Source: Streptomyces sp. V4I8
GTDB lineage: Bacteria > Actinomycetota > Actinomycetes > Streptomycetales > Streptomycetaceae
Reading direction: 5' to 3'
DNA: 64,000 nucleotides
Assembly: GCF_041261225.1 (NCBI RefSeq)
Contig: NZ_JBGCCN010000002.1
Location: 388,877-452,876, forward strand
Shown here: one piece after another, positions 17,482 to 26,458 of the stretch
How positions within the stretch are numbered: the stretch's first letter is position 1
How the letters are laid out: every line of letters starts with the position of its first letter
Program-made: the position numbers and the translations under genes
Notes under the pieces: model-generated
Told to the model about the DNA's origin: nothing
What the model saw: the letters and a program-made list of their open reading frames with translations, nothing else
The model's database searches: none

Positions 17482-17494
17482 GTTCTTTCCTCCC

Positions 17495-18538
17495 TCACCG
17501 GCGGATGAGCAGACGCTGACGCACGGCATCGAGGTACCAGGCGCGGTACTTCCGCAACTGGTAGTCCTGCGGGTTCTGCGACCGAAGCCGCTCCCACGCC
17601 TCCTGCCGGCCGGTCTCGCTGCGTTCACGGGCATCCGCCAGTTCCTGTTCGCAGAGCTCCACACCGGCCGGGGTATGAGCCTGGTAGCCATAGCGCTTCA
17701 TGTGACCGGCCGCCAGCGTTTCCACAATCTCGATCTCCCGGCGGTCCATGGTCTGCAGGTACATACCGTTGTAGGCAGGCTCGAGCAGTGAGGAGTTGTT
17801 AACCCACAGAGCAGACCTGCGTGCCAGAGCACGGGCCTCCGCCGACTCACCGCCCCGCAGCATGCCCTCCGTGAACTCCACCCCGAGAAATCCGCAGATG
17901 AGTTTCAGCTGCGATTCGGGGTCGGCAACGAAGTCCTCATACCGGACAGTGAGCACCTGGCCCGGGCATCGCTCGGACAGCTCGGCCGCCGCGTCATAGG
18001 CACGCACCCAAGTCAGCGCGTTCAAGGTTGTGTCGAAGTCATGGATGATGGCCCGGCTCATGCTGTTGACCTGGGCACGCGGATCCCGCACGACATTGAG
18101 GAAACGCATCTGCGGATGAACGGCAAGCTGCTCGGCCGCATAGTGAACACTGTCAAGCGACTTGTCCATCAGCACCGAGGCGTTATGCATCTCGCCTGCC
18201 TGCCGCAGCATCTCCCAGGGCACCGCGTGAACACTGCGCGGCTGCTCCGCGAGCGCCTCGAACACGACCACCGGATCGAGAGCGACCCCGGGCCACTTCA
18301 CCATCGTCGCAGCCTGCAACCCGATCACATCGGTGATCATCTGGAAATAGGCTCGATCGTCAGATAGATCACCGTAGAGCGGCACCAGGTGCATGAAGTC
18401 AGTGATGTGCAGCGGGTAGGGGGAGTAGAGCTCGGGACTGCCACTCAAGCGAAGGCGTATCGCATGGCTACCGCACCGCCGCAAAGGCACCATCAGCACC
18501 CGGACCGGACCCGGGTCATGCTCGCCTGTCGGAACCAT
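17495..18538 (-). CDS. PAPS-dependent sulfotransferase family protein
   Basis: 347 aa from ATG 18538, chosen for the strong AGGAGGAGTTG site directly upstream. The 5'-phosphosulfate-binding loop is LMVPLRRCGSHAIRLRL and the 3'-phosphate-binding stretch FLNVVRDPRAQVNSMSR, both hallmarks of the sulfotransferase fold. The rest includes MDKSLDSVHYAAEQL, VLTVRYEDFVADPESQLKLICGFLGVEF and a long helical Arg/Glu-rich C-terminus. It sits inside the sulfate-activation operon, 13 bases from cysC. The acceptor (carbohydrate or natural product) cannot be told from sequence. Confidence 0.85.
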   Translation of the reverse strand: MVPTGEHDPGPVRVLMVPLRRCGSHAIRLRLSGSPELYSPYPLHITDFMHLVPLYGDLSDDRAYFQMITDVIGLQAATMVKWPGVALDPVVVFEALAEQPRSVHAVPWEMLRQAGEMHNASVLMDKSLDSVHYAAEQLAVHPQMRFLNVVRDPRAQVNSMSRAIIHDFDTTLNALTWVRAYDAAAELSERCPGQVLTVRYEDFVADPESQLKLICGFLGVEFTEGMLRGGESAEARALARRSALWVNNSSLLEPAYNGMYLQTMDRREIEIVETLAAGHMKRYGYQAHTPAGVELCEQELADARERSETGRQEAWERLRSQNPQDYQLRKYRAWYLDAVRQRLLIRR

Positions 18539-18598
18539 CAACTCCTCCTGAAACTGCTCAGCGACGAGCCCCTGCCAGATCCACGTCTGAAACACGCC

Positions 18599-19198
18599 CT
18601 AGCCGTGCAGACCGCACTCGCTCTTCCCGGTCTCCGCCCACCGCCCGCTGCGTGCATCACCATCAATCAGCGGCTTGACCGTGCAGGGGGCACAGCCGAT
18701 GGACAGATAGCCCTCTTGAACCAGAAGGTTCTGCAAGATGCCGTTGTCGACGATGTAGCTGTTGAACCTGGCGTCATCCCATGCTGCCAGGGGATTGACC
18801 TTCACTAGACCGTTGCGCGCATCCCAGCTCACGACCGGGAAGTCGTGGCGCGCCGACGAATCCACCCGCCGGACCCCGGTCACCCAGGCGTCGTAGCCGG
18901 ACAGCGCCCGGCGCAGTGGCAGCACCTTGCGCAGCAGGCAGCACCGGTTGGGATCACTCCGGAACAGATCCACCCCTTCAAACACGTTCTGCTCCACCAC
19001 ACTGCGATCCGGAGTCACATTGAGAATCCGCAAATCGCGGTAGGTAAGAGGGAGCGCGTCACGAACCCCGAGGGTCTCGGCGAAGTGATAGCCGGTGTCC
19101 AGGAACACGACCTCAGCATCCGGTTTCGCCCGCACCGCGAGATCGATCAGGACCGCGTCCTGCCGGCTCGAAGCCACAATCCATTTCTCCCTGAACAC
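18599..19198 (-). CDS. cysH: Phosphoadenylyl-sulfate reductase, 5'-truncated
   Basis: 199 aa from GTG 19198. KWIVASSRQDAVLIDLAVRAK, VVFLDTGYHFAETLGVRDAL and the C-terminal ECGLHG; Cys pairs at RCCLLRKVLPL and GCAPCT suggest the 4Fe-4S APS-reductase-type subfamily. Coding continues upstream as NAGWLEEASAEEAIAWTADVF to ~19258. There it meets an IS6 transposase end (plus strand), and no in-frame ATG or GTG precedes it. About 20-40 N-terminal residues and the native promoter are gone. Whether the GTG at 19198 rescues expression is unknown. Confidence 0.8.
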   Translation of the reverse strand: MFREKWIVASSRQDAVLIDLAVRAKPDAEVVFLDTGYHFAETLGVRDALPLTYRDLRILNVTPDRSVVEQNVFEGVDLFRSDPNRCCLLRKVLPLRRALSGYDAWVTGVRRVDSSARHDFPVVSWDARNGLVKVNPLAAWDDARFNSYIVDNGILQNLLVQEGYLSIGCAPCTVKPLIDGDARSGRWAETGKSECGLHG

Positions 19199-19258
19199 GT
19201 CTGCCGTCCACGCGATCGCTTCTTCCGCTGACGCCTCCTCCAGCCAGCCGGCATTCCT

Positions 19259-19340
19259 GTCAACGAAATGATCATCCGCTTCGCGATCTGGGAGCAGATC
19301 ACCGGCACCGCCGGCCTGCCCACTGCAGCCTGAACGACGC
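19259..19340 (+). mobile_element. IS6-family transposase C-terminal fragment
   Basis: Plus strand reads VNEMIIRFAIWEQITGTAGL PTAA and stop, homologous to the IS6 ends at 279 and 44526 (EMTxRFxxWxxITG). It truncates the cysH 5' end. Confidence 0.6.
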
Positions 19341-19772
19341 CGACATCCCAGCCAGACACACGCTCAACCGGCCCAACCCACCGACGGATCAAATAACCTG
19401 ACAGCACCCCGCCAGGCCCTCATCGACGACGGCCAGCCCGCCCCGGGCACGGTCTCGGGCCTCACGCGTTCCTTCTTCTTCACCCAGCCCGCTGGCGCGG
19501 CTCAGCTGAAGAAGCCCAATCCCGCCTCCGAGACGGACCGGCAGCGCAACCGGCGCGTGGCCTTCCTGGTCTGCTTCCTCACCTGAGCGCGGCGCGTTTC
19601 CCGCGGTGTGAGCTTTACGCCGTGGCACGCGCGGGCACCGGTCAGCGACCCCGACAGCCCTCCCGGCGTTGGGCTGAGACCGCACCTCGGTGACCGCCCT
19701 GTCATGGCAGATGACCCCTGGCCTCCCGGTTCTGCGGGGCCGGGGGGCATCGGGGCCAGGCCGCCACAAGGC
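19341..19772. other. Intergenic stretch with a short coding remnant
   Basis: No complete gene seen. The plus strand at ~19400-19587 reads ALIDDGQPAPGTVSGLTRSF and on to VAFLVCFLT then stop, perhaps the 3' end of a lost gene. I do not recognise it. Confidence 0.3.
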
Positions 19773-20000
19773 TCAGGGCCCGGTGCGGCGCGGAGCTCCG
19801 CCCCGCGAGCGGAAGGTGACACCGGCGTCCTGGAGCAGTCTGTGGACGCCGCCGTAGGAGCGGCCCGTTTCCTCCGCGAGGGCCCGGATGGACTGCCCGC
19901 CCTCGTACTTGGCCTTCAGGTCGGCCGCAAGCTTGTCGCGGTCCGGGCCGGGCGTGAGCCGGCGGGCCGGCGTCTTGTTCGGCGTGGGCGGATAGACCAC
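19773..20000 (-). CDS. Small helix-turn-helix protein
   Basis: 75 aa from GTG 20000 (VVYPPTPNKTPARRL). Core DKLAADLKAKYEGGQSIRALAEETGRSYGGVHRLLQDAGVTFRSRG is a Sigma-70-region-4/resolvase-type HTH typical of short Streptomyces DNA-binding proteins (GxSIRxLAEExGRSYGxVHRLL). Role unknown. The exonuclease pseudogene lies divergently next to it. Confidence 0.65.
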   Translation of the reverse strand: MVYPPTPNKTPARRLTPGPDRDKLAADLKAKYEGGQSIRALAEETGRSYGGVHRLLQDAGVTFRSRGGAPRRTGP

Positions 20001-20031
20001 CCACGAGGCCCACCGCGACCTGGACGACGCG

Positions 20032-20438
20032 GTGCGTGCGCTGCGGCGGCCCGCGTCCTGGCCGCGCGAGCACGAGCAGGCCACACGCTGGTCCCGCCGT
20101 CTGCTCGCCGACGAGACCCTGACCGCCGTCGACGTGGAGACCACGGGGCTGGACAACGCCTTCGCGTTGCAGATCGCCGCCGTGGCCGGGACGGCACCGT
20201 GCTCTTCAACGAGTACGTGCGGCCGAACGCCGTCATCGAGCAGGCGGCGATCGCCGTGCACAAGATCACGCCGGAGCGGGTCGAGACGGCGCCGGCCTTC
20301 GGCGAGCTGCTTCCCCGGCTGACCGACGTCCTTAACGGCCGCACGCTGGTGTCGTCGTACAAGGCCGACTTCGACCGCGGCGTCTTCGAGCGCGAACTGG
20401 TCCGCCACCACGGCGACCCGGCGGCGGCCGGGCTGTGA
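20032..20438 (+). pseudogene. DnaQ-like 3'-5' exonuclease, frameshifted and 3'-truncated
   Basis: The first frame gives RRLLADETLTAVDVETTGLDNAFALQIAAVAG with the ExoI DxE motif. After ~20195 a different frame continues DGTVLFNEYVRPNAVIEQAA, AVHKITPERVETAPAFGELL and VSSYKADFDRGVFERELVRHHG, then stops. Third motif (HxxxxD) is missing. One indel and loss of the 3' end mark it as a pseudogene of a DEDDh exonuclease. Confidence 0.65.
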
Positions 20439-20485
20439 CCTTCAGGGCTTCATGACGCCGATTCTTTGCCGGTGTCTGGCCGCGA

Positions 20486-20520
20486 GACCCGCGCCCGGCC
20501 GGGAGGGGAGGGCGCGGGTC
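20486..20520. terminator. GC-rich hairpin terminator
   Basis: Perfect stem GACCCGCGCCC ... GGGCGCGGGTC with a 13-base loop, about 45 bases after the exonuclease stop. Confidence 0.55.
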
Positions 20521-20554
20521 TGTGGGCTGCCGTGCCTGCACGGGGGCAGACAGG

Positions 20555-20776
20555 CGGCAGGTGAGGCCCGTCAGCAGCCACGAACTCCTCCGCCTGCTAC
20601 GGGCCCTGATCCTTCCACCACCCCGGCGAGACCGCGACCACCTGCTGTGGTGGTCGACCTGGCGCCGACGCCATCAACATCGCGCCCGCCTCTGCCACCG
20701 CCGTTGGCACGCGTATGCCGACACCACACCATGATCAGACAGCATGCCGGCAGCTATCTACAGCTGCCGTGATTGA
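20555..20776 (+). pseudogene. 3' remnant of an IS701-family element
   Basis: SHELLRLLRALILPPPRRDRDHLLWWSTWRRRHQHRA matches the C-terminus of the transposase at 40763-42103 (RELLRLLRATALRPPRRDLEHLL). It ends with the terminal repeat CTACAGCTGCCGTG, five bases before the intact IS701 copy at 20777. The 5' part is absent. Confidence 0.65.
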
Positions 20777-22367
20777 CCCTTCAGCTGTAGATCATGGTGG
20801 TTGCGGGAGTTCTGTTGGTGTGTCGGGTCCGGCTGGGACGGTGTGACCGTGTGCTCGGCGGCGTCGGTGGCAGGCACGGGCGATGGCCTGGTGGAGGCGG
20901 CGGTAGGCGGACCAGGCCAGGCCGTGCCGGATGCGTTGGTGGCGGTCGGGCAGCGGGGTGAGCAAGATGAGCAGGCGCCTGATCTCGAAGGCGGTGAAGC
21001 GGACGGGGGCGGGTGGGCTGCTGGGATCAGGCGGGTCCCCCTCTCTCGGCGACGGGTGCTGTCGGCGCGGGCTGGCCGTAGCGGGTCCGGGCCAGCGGGC
21101 CGTTCTCGCGGGCGGTGGCTGCGTCGCAGCCGACCAGGAACGCGGCGGCCAGCTGGGCGAGGGTGACGTGCCGGTACCAGCCGTGGAAAGAGCGGACCTC
21201 GTAGTCAGCCATCCCGCAGGCGGACTTCGCCAGCTTGATCGCCTCTTCCACCCGCCAGCGCGCGCCCGGCACCAAAACGATCTCCTCGACCGGGGTGTCG
21301 GCCGGGCCCCAGCCCAGGTAGTAGTCGCGTTTGCCGGGATCCTCCAGGCGGCGTCGCGCGACCAGCCACCGCGCCCACGCCTGGCCATCGACCATCTCCT
21401 CCTCGCCGGGGAGTCGCCGCACCCACCACTGCCACGTGCGGGTATCCAACTGGGAGGGCCCGGCGGGCAGTTCGACCCAGTCCTCCTCCCGCGCGACCCG
21501 CTCCACCAGCCGGGCGGCGTGCCGCCAGCCCGGACGCTGCAGCACCGGCGAGTTCGCCTGCACGTTGACCACGTACGGCAGACGATGTTCCTCCAGGAAG
21601 GAACGGAACGCACGCTCGCGCCCGTACACCTCGTCGGCGGCCACCCACACCTTCCCCGGCTCCTGAGGCAGGTCGGGCAGCGCCCGCTCGATCATCGCCT
21701 CCGCCAGCCGTGGCTTGGTCAGGAAGCCGCGCTGCTCGGGCACGTGCGCGGCCCGGCAGCGATCCGGCTCGTCCGTCCATTCCCGTGGCAGGTACAACTC
21801 CCGGTCGATCAACGCCTGCCCCGCACCGGTGGCCCACGCACACATCACCCCGATCTGGCAGGGGAATACCCCGCCGAGCGTCCCGGAGTGCTGCCTCGCC
21901 ACCCCGGCCGAAGCCTTCCCGCGCTTGGCGAACCCGGTCTCGTCCACCACCAGCACCCCGGCCCCGCCGGGCCCCGCGCCCACGCCGTCGTCCGCCAGCT
22001 CGGCGACGGCGTACCGGCGGGTGAAGTCCCGCACCCCCTCCACGTCCCACTTCGCCCGGTCCAGCAAGTGCTGCTGGTTCCACGGCACACGCTCTCCGGC
22101 CCACTCCGCCAGCTGCCAGCCGTTCTTGCGCGAGACCGGCCCCAGTAGGCCCCGGACGCACATCTCCCCATGCCACTGCGTCTCCACCCGGCCGAACAGG
22201 TCCCCGACCCCCACCAGCAGATCGTCCAGCCGCCCCGCCCACTCCTCCGCCCACTCCCGGTCCGACACCTCGACCGGGACATCCAGCAACTCCGCCTTCA
22301 TACACGGCAGTTACCCAGCTTAGAGACCCTCGAACTCCCGCAACCACCATGATCTACAGCTGAAGGG
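20777..22367. mobile_element. IS701-family element, copy A
   Basis: 1591 bases bounded by ~36-base inverted repeats beginning CCCTTCAGCTGTAGATCATG, with flanking direct repeat ATTGA on both sides, a genuine target duplication. Copy B at 42151-43741 has the same length and identical encoded protein in opposite orientation. Confidence 0.9.
21027..22301 (-). CDS. IS701-family transposase, copy A
   Basis: 424 aa: FGRVETQWHGEMCVRGLLGPVSRKNGW, LLDRAKWDVEGVRDF, VLVVDETGFAKRGKASAGVARQHSGTLG (first catalytic Asp), WVAADEVYGRERAFRSFLEE (second) and RWRVEEAIKLAKSACGMADYEVRSFHGWYRH (Glu). These are diagnostic IS701/DDE_5 motifs. The C-terminal domain common to the family (FEIRRLLILLTPLPDRHQRI...) continues in another frame after a GAGAGAGGGGG tract near 21045. 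Copy B has the same break, so the split may be natural recoding. Confidence 0.9.
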   Translation of the reverse strand: MKAELLDVPVEVSDREWAEEWAGRLDDLLVGVGDLFGRVETQWHGEMCVRGLLGPVSRKNGWQLAEWAGERVPWNQQHLLDRAKWDVEGVRDFTRRYAVAELADDGVGAGPGGAGVLVVDETGFAKRGKASAGVARQHSGTLGGVFPCQIGVMCAWATGAGQALIDRELYLPREWTDEPDRCRAAHVPEQRGFLTKPRLAEAMIERALPDLPQEPGKVWVAADEVYGRERAFRSFLEEHRLPYVVNVQANSPVLQRPGWRHAARLVERVAREEDWVELPAGPSQLDTRTWQWWVRRLPGEEEMVDGQAWARWLVARRRLEDPGKRDYYLGWGPADTPVEEIVLVPGARWRVEEAIKLAKSACGMADYEVRSFHGWYRHVTLAQLAAAFLVGCDAATARENGPLARTRYGQPAPTAPVAERGGPA

Positions 22368-22368
22368 A

Positions 22369-22397
22369 TTGACAACACCACCAGTTAGGACTATATC
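22369..22397 (+). promoter_or_regulatory. Candidate promoter for the uricase-like gene
   Basis: TTGACA (22369-22374), 17-base spacer, TATATC (22392-22397). The -35 box overlaps the IS701 target duplication. A second TTGACA occurs at ~22428. Expression of the gene may depend on this junction. Confidence 0.45.
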
Positions 22398-22455
22398 TGA
22401 AATAGCCCTTTGCTTTCTCCATAGAGTTGACAATACACCTTCCGAAAGGTGCAAG

Positions 22456-23304
22456 ATGTCCAGCTTTATCAAAGCGCTTGGGTACGGTAGGTCCAACATA
22501 GGTTTCGTCTCGATCGATAGGACACCGAATGGCGACCAGTTTCGCGAAATTTCGGTAAACGTACGCTTTGAGGGGGCATTTGAACAGGCCTTTACGGACG
22601 GCGATAATTCATCCTTGCTGCCCACCGAGAGTATGGTAAATACGGTTCTCTCCTTAGCCCAGGATCACATCGAATCCGAGCTCGAAGTTTTCGGTATCGC
22701 AATCACCGGCAGATTTCTGGCAGCCTGCCCGGCAGCTAGCGATATTATCGTTGAGTTGAGGGAGAAGCCCTGGGAGAGGCAGATACCAACAGGAGGGCTG
22801 CCGCCACACACTTTTCGCGCTCAACAAATTGGAGGCCCTGTCGCTACGATCCGCGGCCACCGTGGCGCAGACTTGCTTGTCTCCACAGGCGTGAGAGAGA
22901 TGCATCTCCTGAAAAGCACACACTCCGGGTTTACTGGGTTTCTGCGAGACTCCTATACTACGATACCTGATTGCACAGATAGGGTTTTGAGTGTAGTCGT
23001 GGATGCAGAATGGGAATATGTGGAAAAACTAGCGAATTTCAGCATTAGCAGGAACGCAATCGAAGGAACCCTGGCACGTACCTTCGGTGACCACGTCAGT
23101 GCATCTTCACAGCAGACACTGCATCGGATGGGCTCGGCGGTGCTGAAGCAGCATCCTGAGGTTTCTCAGATATCGCTGTCATGCACCGCCTCCCCCACCA
23201 AGATGGTGGATCTGGAGCCGTTCGGACGCTCCAACCAGCGCCAGATATACGTGGTGCAGCGAGACCCGCAAAGTGTTAATAATGTGACCCTGATGCGCGA
23301 GTAG
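22456..23304 (+). CDS. Uricase (urate oxidase) homologue with altered catalytic residues
   Basis: 282 aa from ATG 22456, AAAGGTG upstream. T-fold uricase architecture is clear: GDNSSLLPTESMVNTVLSLA, REMHLLKSTHSGFTGFLRDS, SSQQTLHRMGSAVLKQHPEV and VDLEPFGRSNQ. The substrate-clamping Phe/Arg (GFTGFLRD) and Gln (QQTLHRMG) are kept. The catalytic Lys of YGK is Arg (YGRSN) and TDxxKNT is TESMVNT. The PNKHH motif carrying the oxygen-site Asn and catalytic His reads TASPT. It is unlikely to be a normal urate oxidase; a repurposed activity is possible. GC content is far lower than the neighbours downstream. Confidence 0.8.
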   Translation: MSSFIKALGYGRSNIGFVSIDRTPNGDQFREISVNVRFEGAFEQAFTDGDNSSLLPTESMVNTVLSLAQDHIESELEVFGIAITGRFLAACPAASDIIVELREKPWERQIPTGGLPPHTFRAQQIGGPVATIRGHRGADLLVSTGVREMHLLKSTHSGFTGFLRDSYTTIPDCTDRVLSVVVDAEWEYVEKLANFSISRNAIEGTLARTFGDHVSASSQQTLHRMGSAVLKQHPEVSQISLSCTASPTKMVDLEPFGRSNQRQIYVVQRDPQSVNNVTLMRE

Positions 23305-23346
23305 TTGCGCTTTCGATGGTGCCGCTCCGCCGAGAGGAGTCGTCTA

Positions 23347-23997
23347 TTGTCGCCCGCCGTCACGCCGCCCGTTGGCGCACGCATCCGGCAGGCCCGTCTC
23401 ACGAGCGGGATGAGCCTGCGGGCGCTCGCGCGTGAGATCGGCGTGTCGGCGAGCCTCGTCTCGCAGATCGAGAACGGCAAGAGCCAGCCCTCGGTCAGCA
23501 CCCTCTACGCCATCACGACGGTCCTCGGCACTTCCCTGGAGTCACTCTTCGACGCGGGCGGAACCGGCGCTCCGCCCTCGGCTGTGGCCACGCCCGGTAC
23601 GACCGCGGGCACCGTGCCGCAGGCCCTGGCGGCTTTCGCCGCCGACCCAGGCCGCCGAATCGGACCGCTGGTGACCCCAGACCAGCGGCAGACGCTGGAA
23701 CTCGACTCGGGCGTGGTGTGGGAACGTCTCGGGCACCTACCCGGCACGTACGTCGACTTCCTGCTAGTGACCTACCGGCCTGGCGGCACCTCCTCGAGTT
23801 TCGGTGGCTTGATGCGATACGCGGGGACCGAGTACGGCTATGTGATCTCAGGCAAGCTGATCCTCACTCTCGGCCTCGACGAGTACACGCTGCGGTCGGG
23901 CGACGCGGTCTGCTTTGAGTCGACGACTCCGCACCGCTACCGCAACGGCGGAGAGGTGCCGGCTACCGGCATTTGGGTTGTTAACGACTGTACTTGA
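23347..23997 (+). CDS. XRE-family transcriptional regulator with C-terminal cupin domain
   Basis: 216 aa from TTG 23347 (GAGAGGAG upstream). HTH: IRQARLTSGMSLRALAREIGVSASLVSQIENGKSQPSVSTLYAI. The C-terminal single cupin (PGGTSSSFGGLMRYAGTEYGYVISGKLILTL...GDAVCFESTTPHRYRNGG) probably senses a small ligand. This PuuR-like architecture commonly regulates nearby catabolic genes, here the amidohydrolase/bicupin/SDR operon 240 bases downstream. Return to ~70% GC contrasts with the uricase-like gene. Confidence 0.85.
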   Translation: MSPAVTPPVGARIRQARLTSGMSLRALAREIGVSASLVSQIENGKSQPSVSTLYAITTVLGTSLESLFDAGGTGAPPSAVATPGTTAGTVPQALAAFAADPGRRIGPLVTPDQRQTLELDSGVVWERLGHLPGTYVDFLLVTYRPGGTSSSFGGLMRYAGTEYGYVISGKLILTLGLDEYTLRSGDAVCFESTTPHRYRNGGEVPATGIWVVNDCT

Positions 23998-24234
23998 CAC
24001 CTGATCAGGACAGTCGTTCACTCCAAAGTGTGGGTGTTACCACAGCAATCCGCACACTCGGACTCAAGGCCTCGACGGGGAGAGCACACCGATTTTGACC
24101 GGCTGTGAAGAGGGCGGCTGGCCTGCCACCACCTCGTCGAGAGCCTCAGCCGCTCCGACTTCCCACCGTCGACAAGGTCGTGGCGACCGTACGCGGCCTG
24201 GTCGCCTACTGAACACCCCATGGGAGGAAGGGCG
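23998..24234. other. Regulator-operon intergenic region
   Basis: No intact gene. The plus strand just before 24212 reads LSRSDFPTVDKVVATVRGLVAY then stop in one frame, possibly a relic. GGGAGGAAGGGCG at ~24221 is a strong ribosome-binding site for the next gene. Confidence 0.35.
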
Positions 24235-25586
24235 ATGACCAATCGAACAGTCCTGCGTGGCGGTCACGTGCTGTCGATGGATCCCGACATCGGGGACCTG
24301 CCCCGGGGCGACGTCCTGATCGAGGACGGCAGGATCGCGGCGGTGCGGCCCGACATCAGTGCCGACGCCGAAGTGCTCGACATGACCGGCCGGATCGTGA
24401 TCCCCGGCTTCGTGGACACCCACCGGCACACCTGGGAGGCGTCCATCCGCAACGTCGCCCCCGACGCCACCCTGGACGACTACTTCGTCGACATCCTCGA
24501 CACCTTCGCCCCGCTGTACACACCCGAGGACGTGTACGCGGCCAACCTCGCCGGCGCCCTGGAGTGCCTGAACGCCGGCATCACCACGCTCGTCGACTGG
24601 TCCCACATCAACAACTCCCCCGAGCATCCGGACGCGGCGATCCGGGGCCTCGCGGAGAGCGGGATCCGCGCCCAGTACGCGTACGGCAGCGCCAACACCT
24701 CCCTCGCCGACTACTGGTTCGAGAGCAAGATCGCGATCCCCGGCGACGACGTCCGGCGGATCCGCGGGAAGTACTTCGCCTCCGACGACGGCCTGCTCAC
24801 CATGGCGCTGGCCACCCGCGGCCCCGGCTTCTGCCTCAATGACGTCGTCGCCGCCGAGTGGGCGCTCGCCCGCGAACTGGACATCCCCATCACCGTGCAT
24901 GTCGCCATGGGCCGCCTCGCCGGGCGCTTCGGCATGGTCAAGCAGCTGAACGACCTGGGGCTCCTCGGCGCCGACACCACCTACATCCACTGCTGCTACC
25001 TCAGCGAGGAGGAGTGGCGGATGGTCGCCGACAGCGGCGGTACGGTCTCGATCGCGCCGCAGGTCGAGCTCCAGATGGGGCACGGCTGGCCGCCCGTGAT
25101 GACGGCCGTCGAGTACGGACTGCGCCCCTCCCTGAGCATCGATGTCGTCACCACCGTGCCCGGCGACATGTTCACCAGATGCGTGCCGCCTTCGGCGCCG
25201 AGCGTGCCCGCGTCAACGCCGACTGCTGGAAGGCCAACATGCCGGTGCCGGAAACCATGTTGACGGCACGTCAGATGCTGGAGTTCGCCACGCTCAACGG
25301 CGCCCACGTCGCCGGCGTCGAGGACCGCACCGGCTCGCTCACCCCCGGCAAGCGCGCCGACGTCGTCGCCGTCGACGCCACCGCGCTGAACGTCGCCCCC
25401 GTGCACGACGCGGCCGCCGCGGTGACCCTGTCGGCCGACGTCTCCAACGTCGACGCGGTCATCGTCGACGGCGTGATCCACAAGCGCGACGGCAGGCTCG
25501 TCGCCGACGTCGACCGCGCCCGCCGGCTCGTCCAGGAGTCCCGCGACCGGCTCCTGGCCGCGAAGGAGGCGAAGAGCGCCGCATGA
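24235..25586 (+). pseudogene. Amidohydrolase (8-oxoguanine deaminase/ATZ-TRZ-like), single frameshift
   Basis: ATG 24235. Metal-dependent hydrolase: VIPGFVDTHRHTWEASIRN (HxH), ITVHVAMGRLAG, TYIHCCYLSEEEWRMVADSGG and RPSLSIDVVTTVPGDMFT. Then at ~25175 one base is missing and the frame switches to MRAAFGAERARVNADCWKAN ... LTPGKRADVVAVDATALNV to the stop at 25586. Restoring one C (ACCCAGATGC) would rejoin the frames. Family members deaminate purine- or triazine-like rings. It is translationally coupled to the bicupin (ATGA). Confidence 0.8.
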
Positions 25587-26458
25587 CCCGACACCTGGTG
25601 CGTCTCGCCGCCGACGTCCCCGAACCGCCGTACGACGAACTCGGCCACCGGAGGCGGGAGTTGGTGGGCGAGGCGGACGGCAGCGTGCACACCGGCTTCG
25701 GCCTGTGCGAGTTGCGGCCCGACGGCCGGGTCGCGGCCCATGTGCACTCCTACGAGGAGAGCTTCCACGTCCTCGACGGTGCCGTGATCCTCGACGTGCC
25801 CGAAGGCTCGTACCTCCTGGAAGAGGGCGACTACGGACTCCTCCCGGCCGGCGTCCCGCACGCCTGGCGCGGCACCGGGGACACGGGCGGCCGCTGGGCC
25901 GACATGCTCGCGCCGGTGCCGCGGGCCCGCTACGGCCACGACACCCAGGCCGTCCCCGCGCTGCCGGAACGCGACCCCGTCCGCATCGACGTACGCGACC
26001 CGCGCACCCGGTCCTTCGGGCACTTCGAACCGGCTCAGATGGACCCCGGCAAGCAGTCGCAGGATTTGCTCGCGGTGTCGGCGAGCATGCGGACCGCGCT
26101 CCTCGTGTACAGCGGCATCACCGTGAAGATGATGGTCGACAGCGACCTCGGCGCGGTCGCCTCGACCATGTTCATGGTGCAGTACGCCCCCGACGGCGTC
26201 GCGGGCAGCCACGACCACCCCTTCGAGGAGACGTACCTGATCGTCGAGGGCCTGGTCGACGCCACCTTCGACGGCGAGCGGTACCGACTCGGGCCCGGGG
26301 ACGTCGCGTGGGCGGGCGCCGGCTGTGTGCACGGGTTCTCCAACGCGGGTCAGGGGCCCGTGCGCTGGCTGGAGACACAGGCGCCGCAGCCGCCGCCGCG
26401 GCACTCGTACCGGTTCACTCGGGACTGGGAGTATCTGAGGGAGGCACTGGACCGATGA
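25583..26458 (+). CDS. Bicupin protein, (S)-ureidoglycine aminohydrolase-like
   Basis: 291 aa starting in the stop of the amidohydrolase. Two cupin domains: VAAHVHSYEESFHVLDGAVILDV...GDYGLLPAGVPHAWRG (about 50-105) and GVAGSHDHPFEETYLIVEGLVDATF...GDVAWAGAGCVHGFSN (about 205-260). His/Glu metal ligands are intact in both. The two-cupin layout recalls AllE/YlbA of ureide catabolism, consistent with a purine-breakdown operon, but identity with AllE is inference. Confidence 0.75.
   Translation: MTRHLVRLAADVPEPPYDELGHRRRELVGEADGSVHTGFGLCELRPDGRVAAHVHSYEESFHVLDGAVILDVPEGSYLLEEGDYGLLPAGVPHAWRGTGDTGGRWADMLAPVPRARYGHDTQAVPALPERDPVRIDVRDPRTRSFGHFEPAQMDPGKQSQDLLAVSASMRTALLVYSGITVKMMVDSDLGAVASTMFMVQYAPDGVAGSHDHPFEETYLIVEGLVDATFDGERYRLGPGDVAWAGAGCVHGFSNAGQGPVRWLETQAPQPPPRHSYRFTRDWEYLREALDR

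Noticed and set aside
22369..22374. IS701 insertion creating a new -35 box for the uricase-like gene
   Set aside because: The TTGA belongs to the duplicated target and the following CA was already there, so TTGACA existed before insertion.
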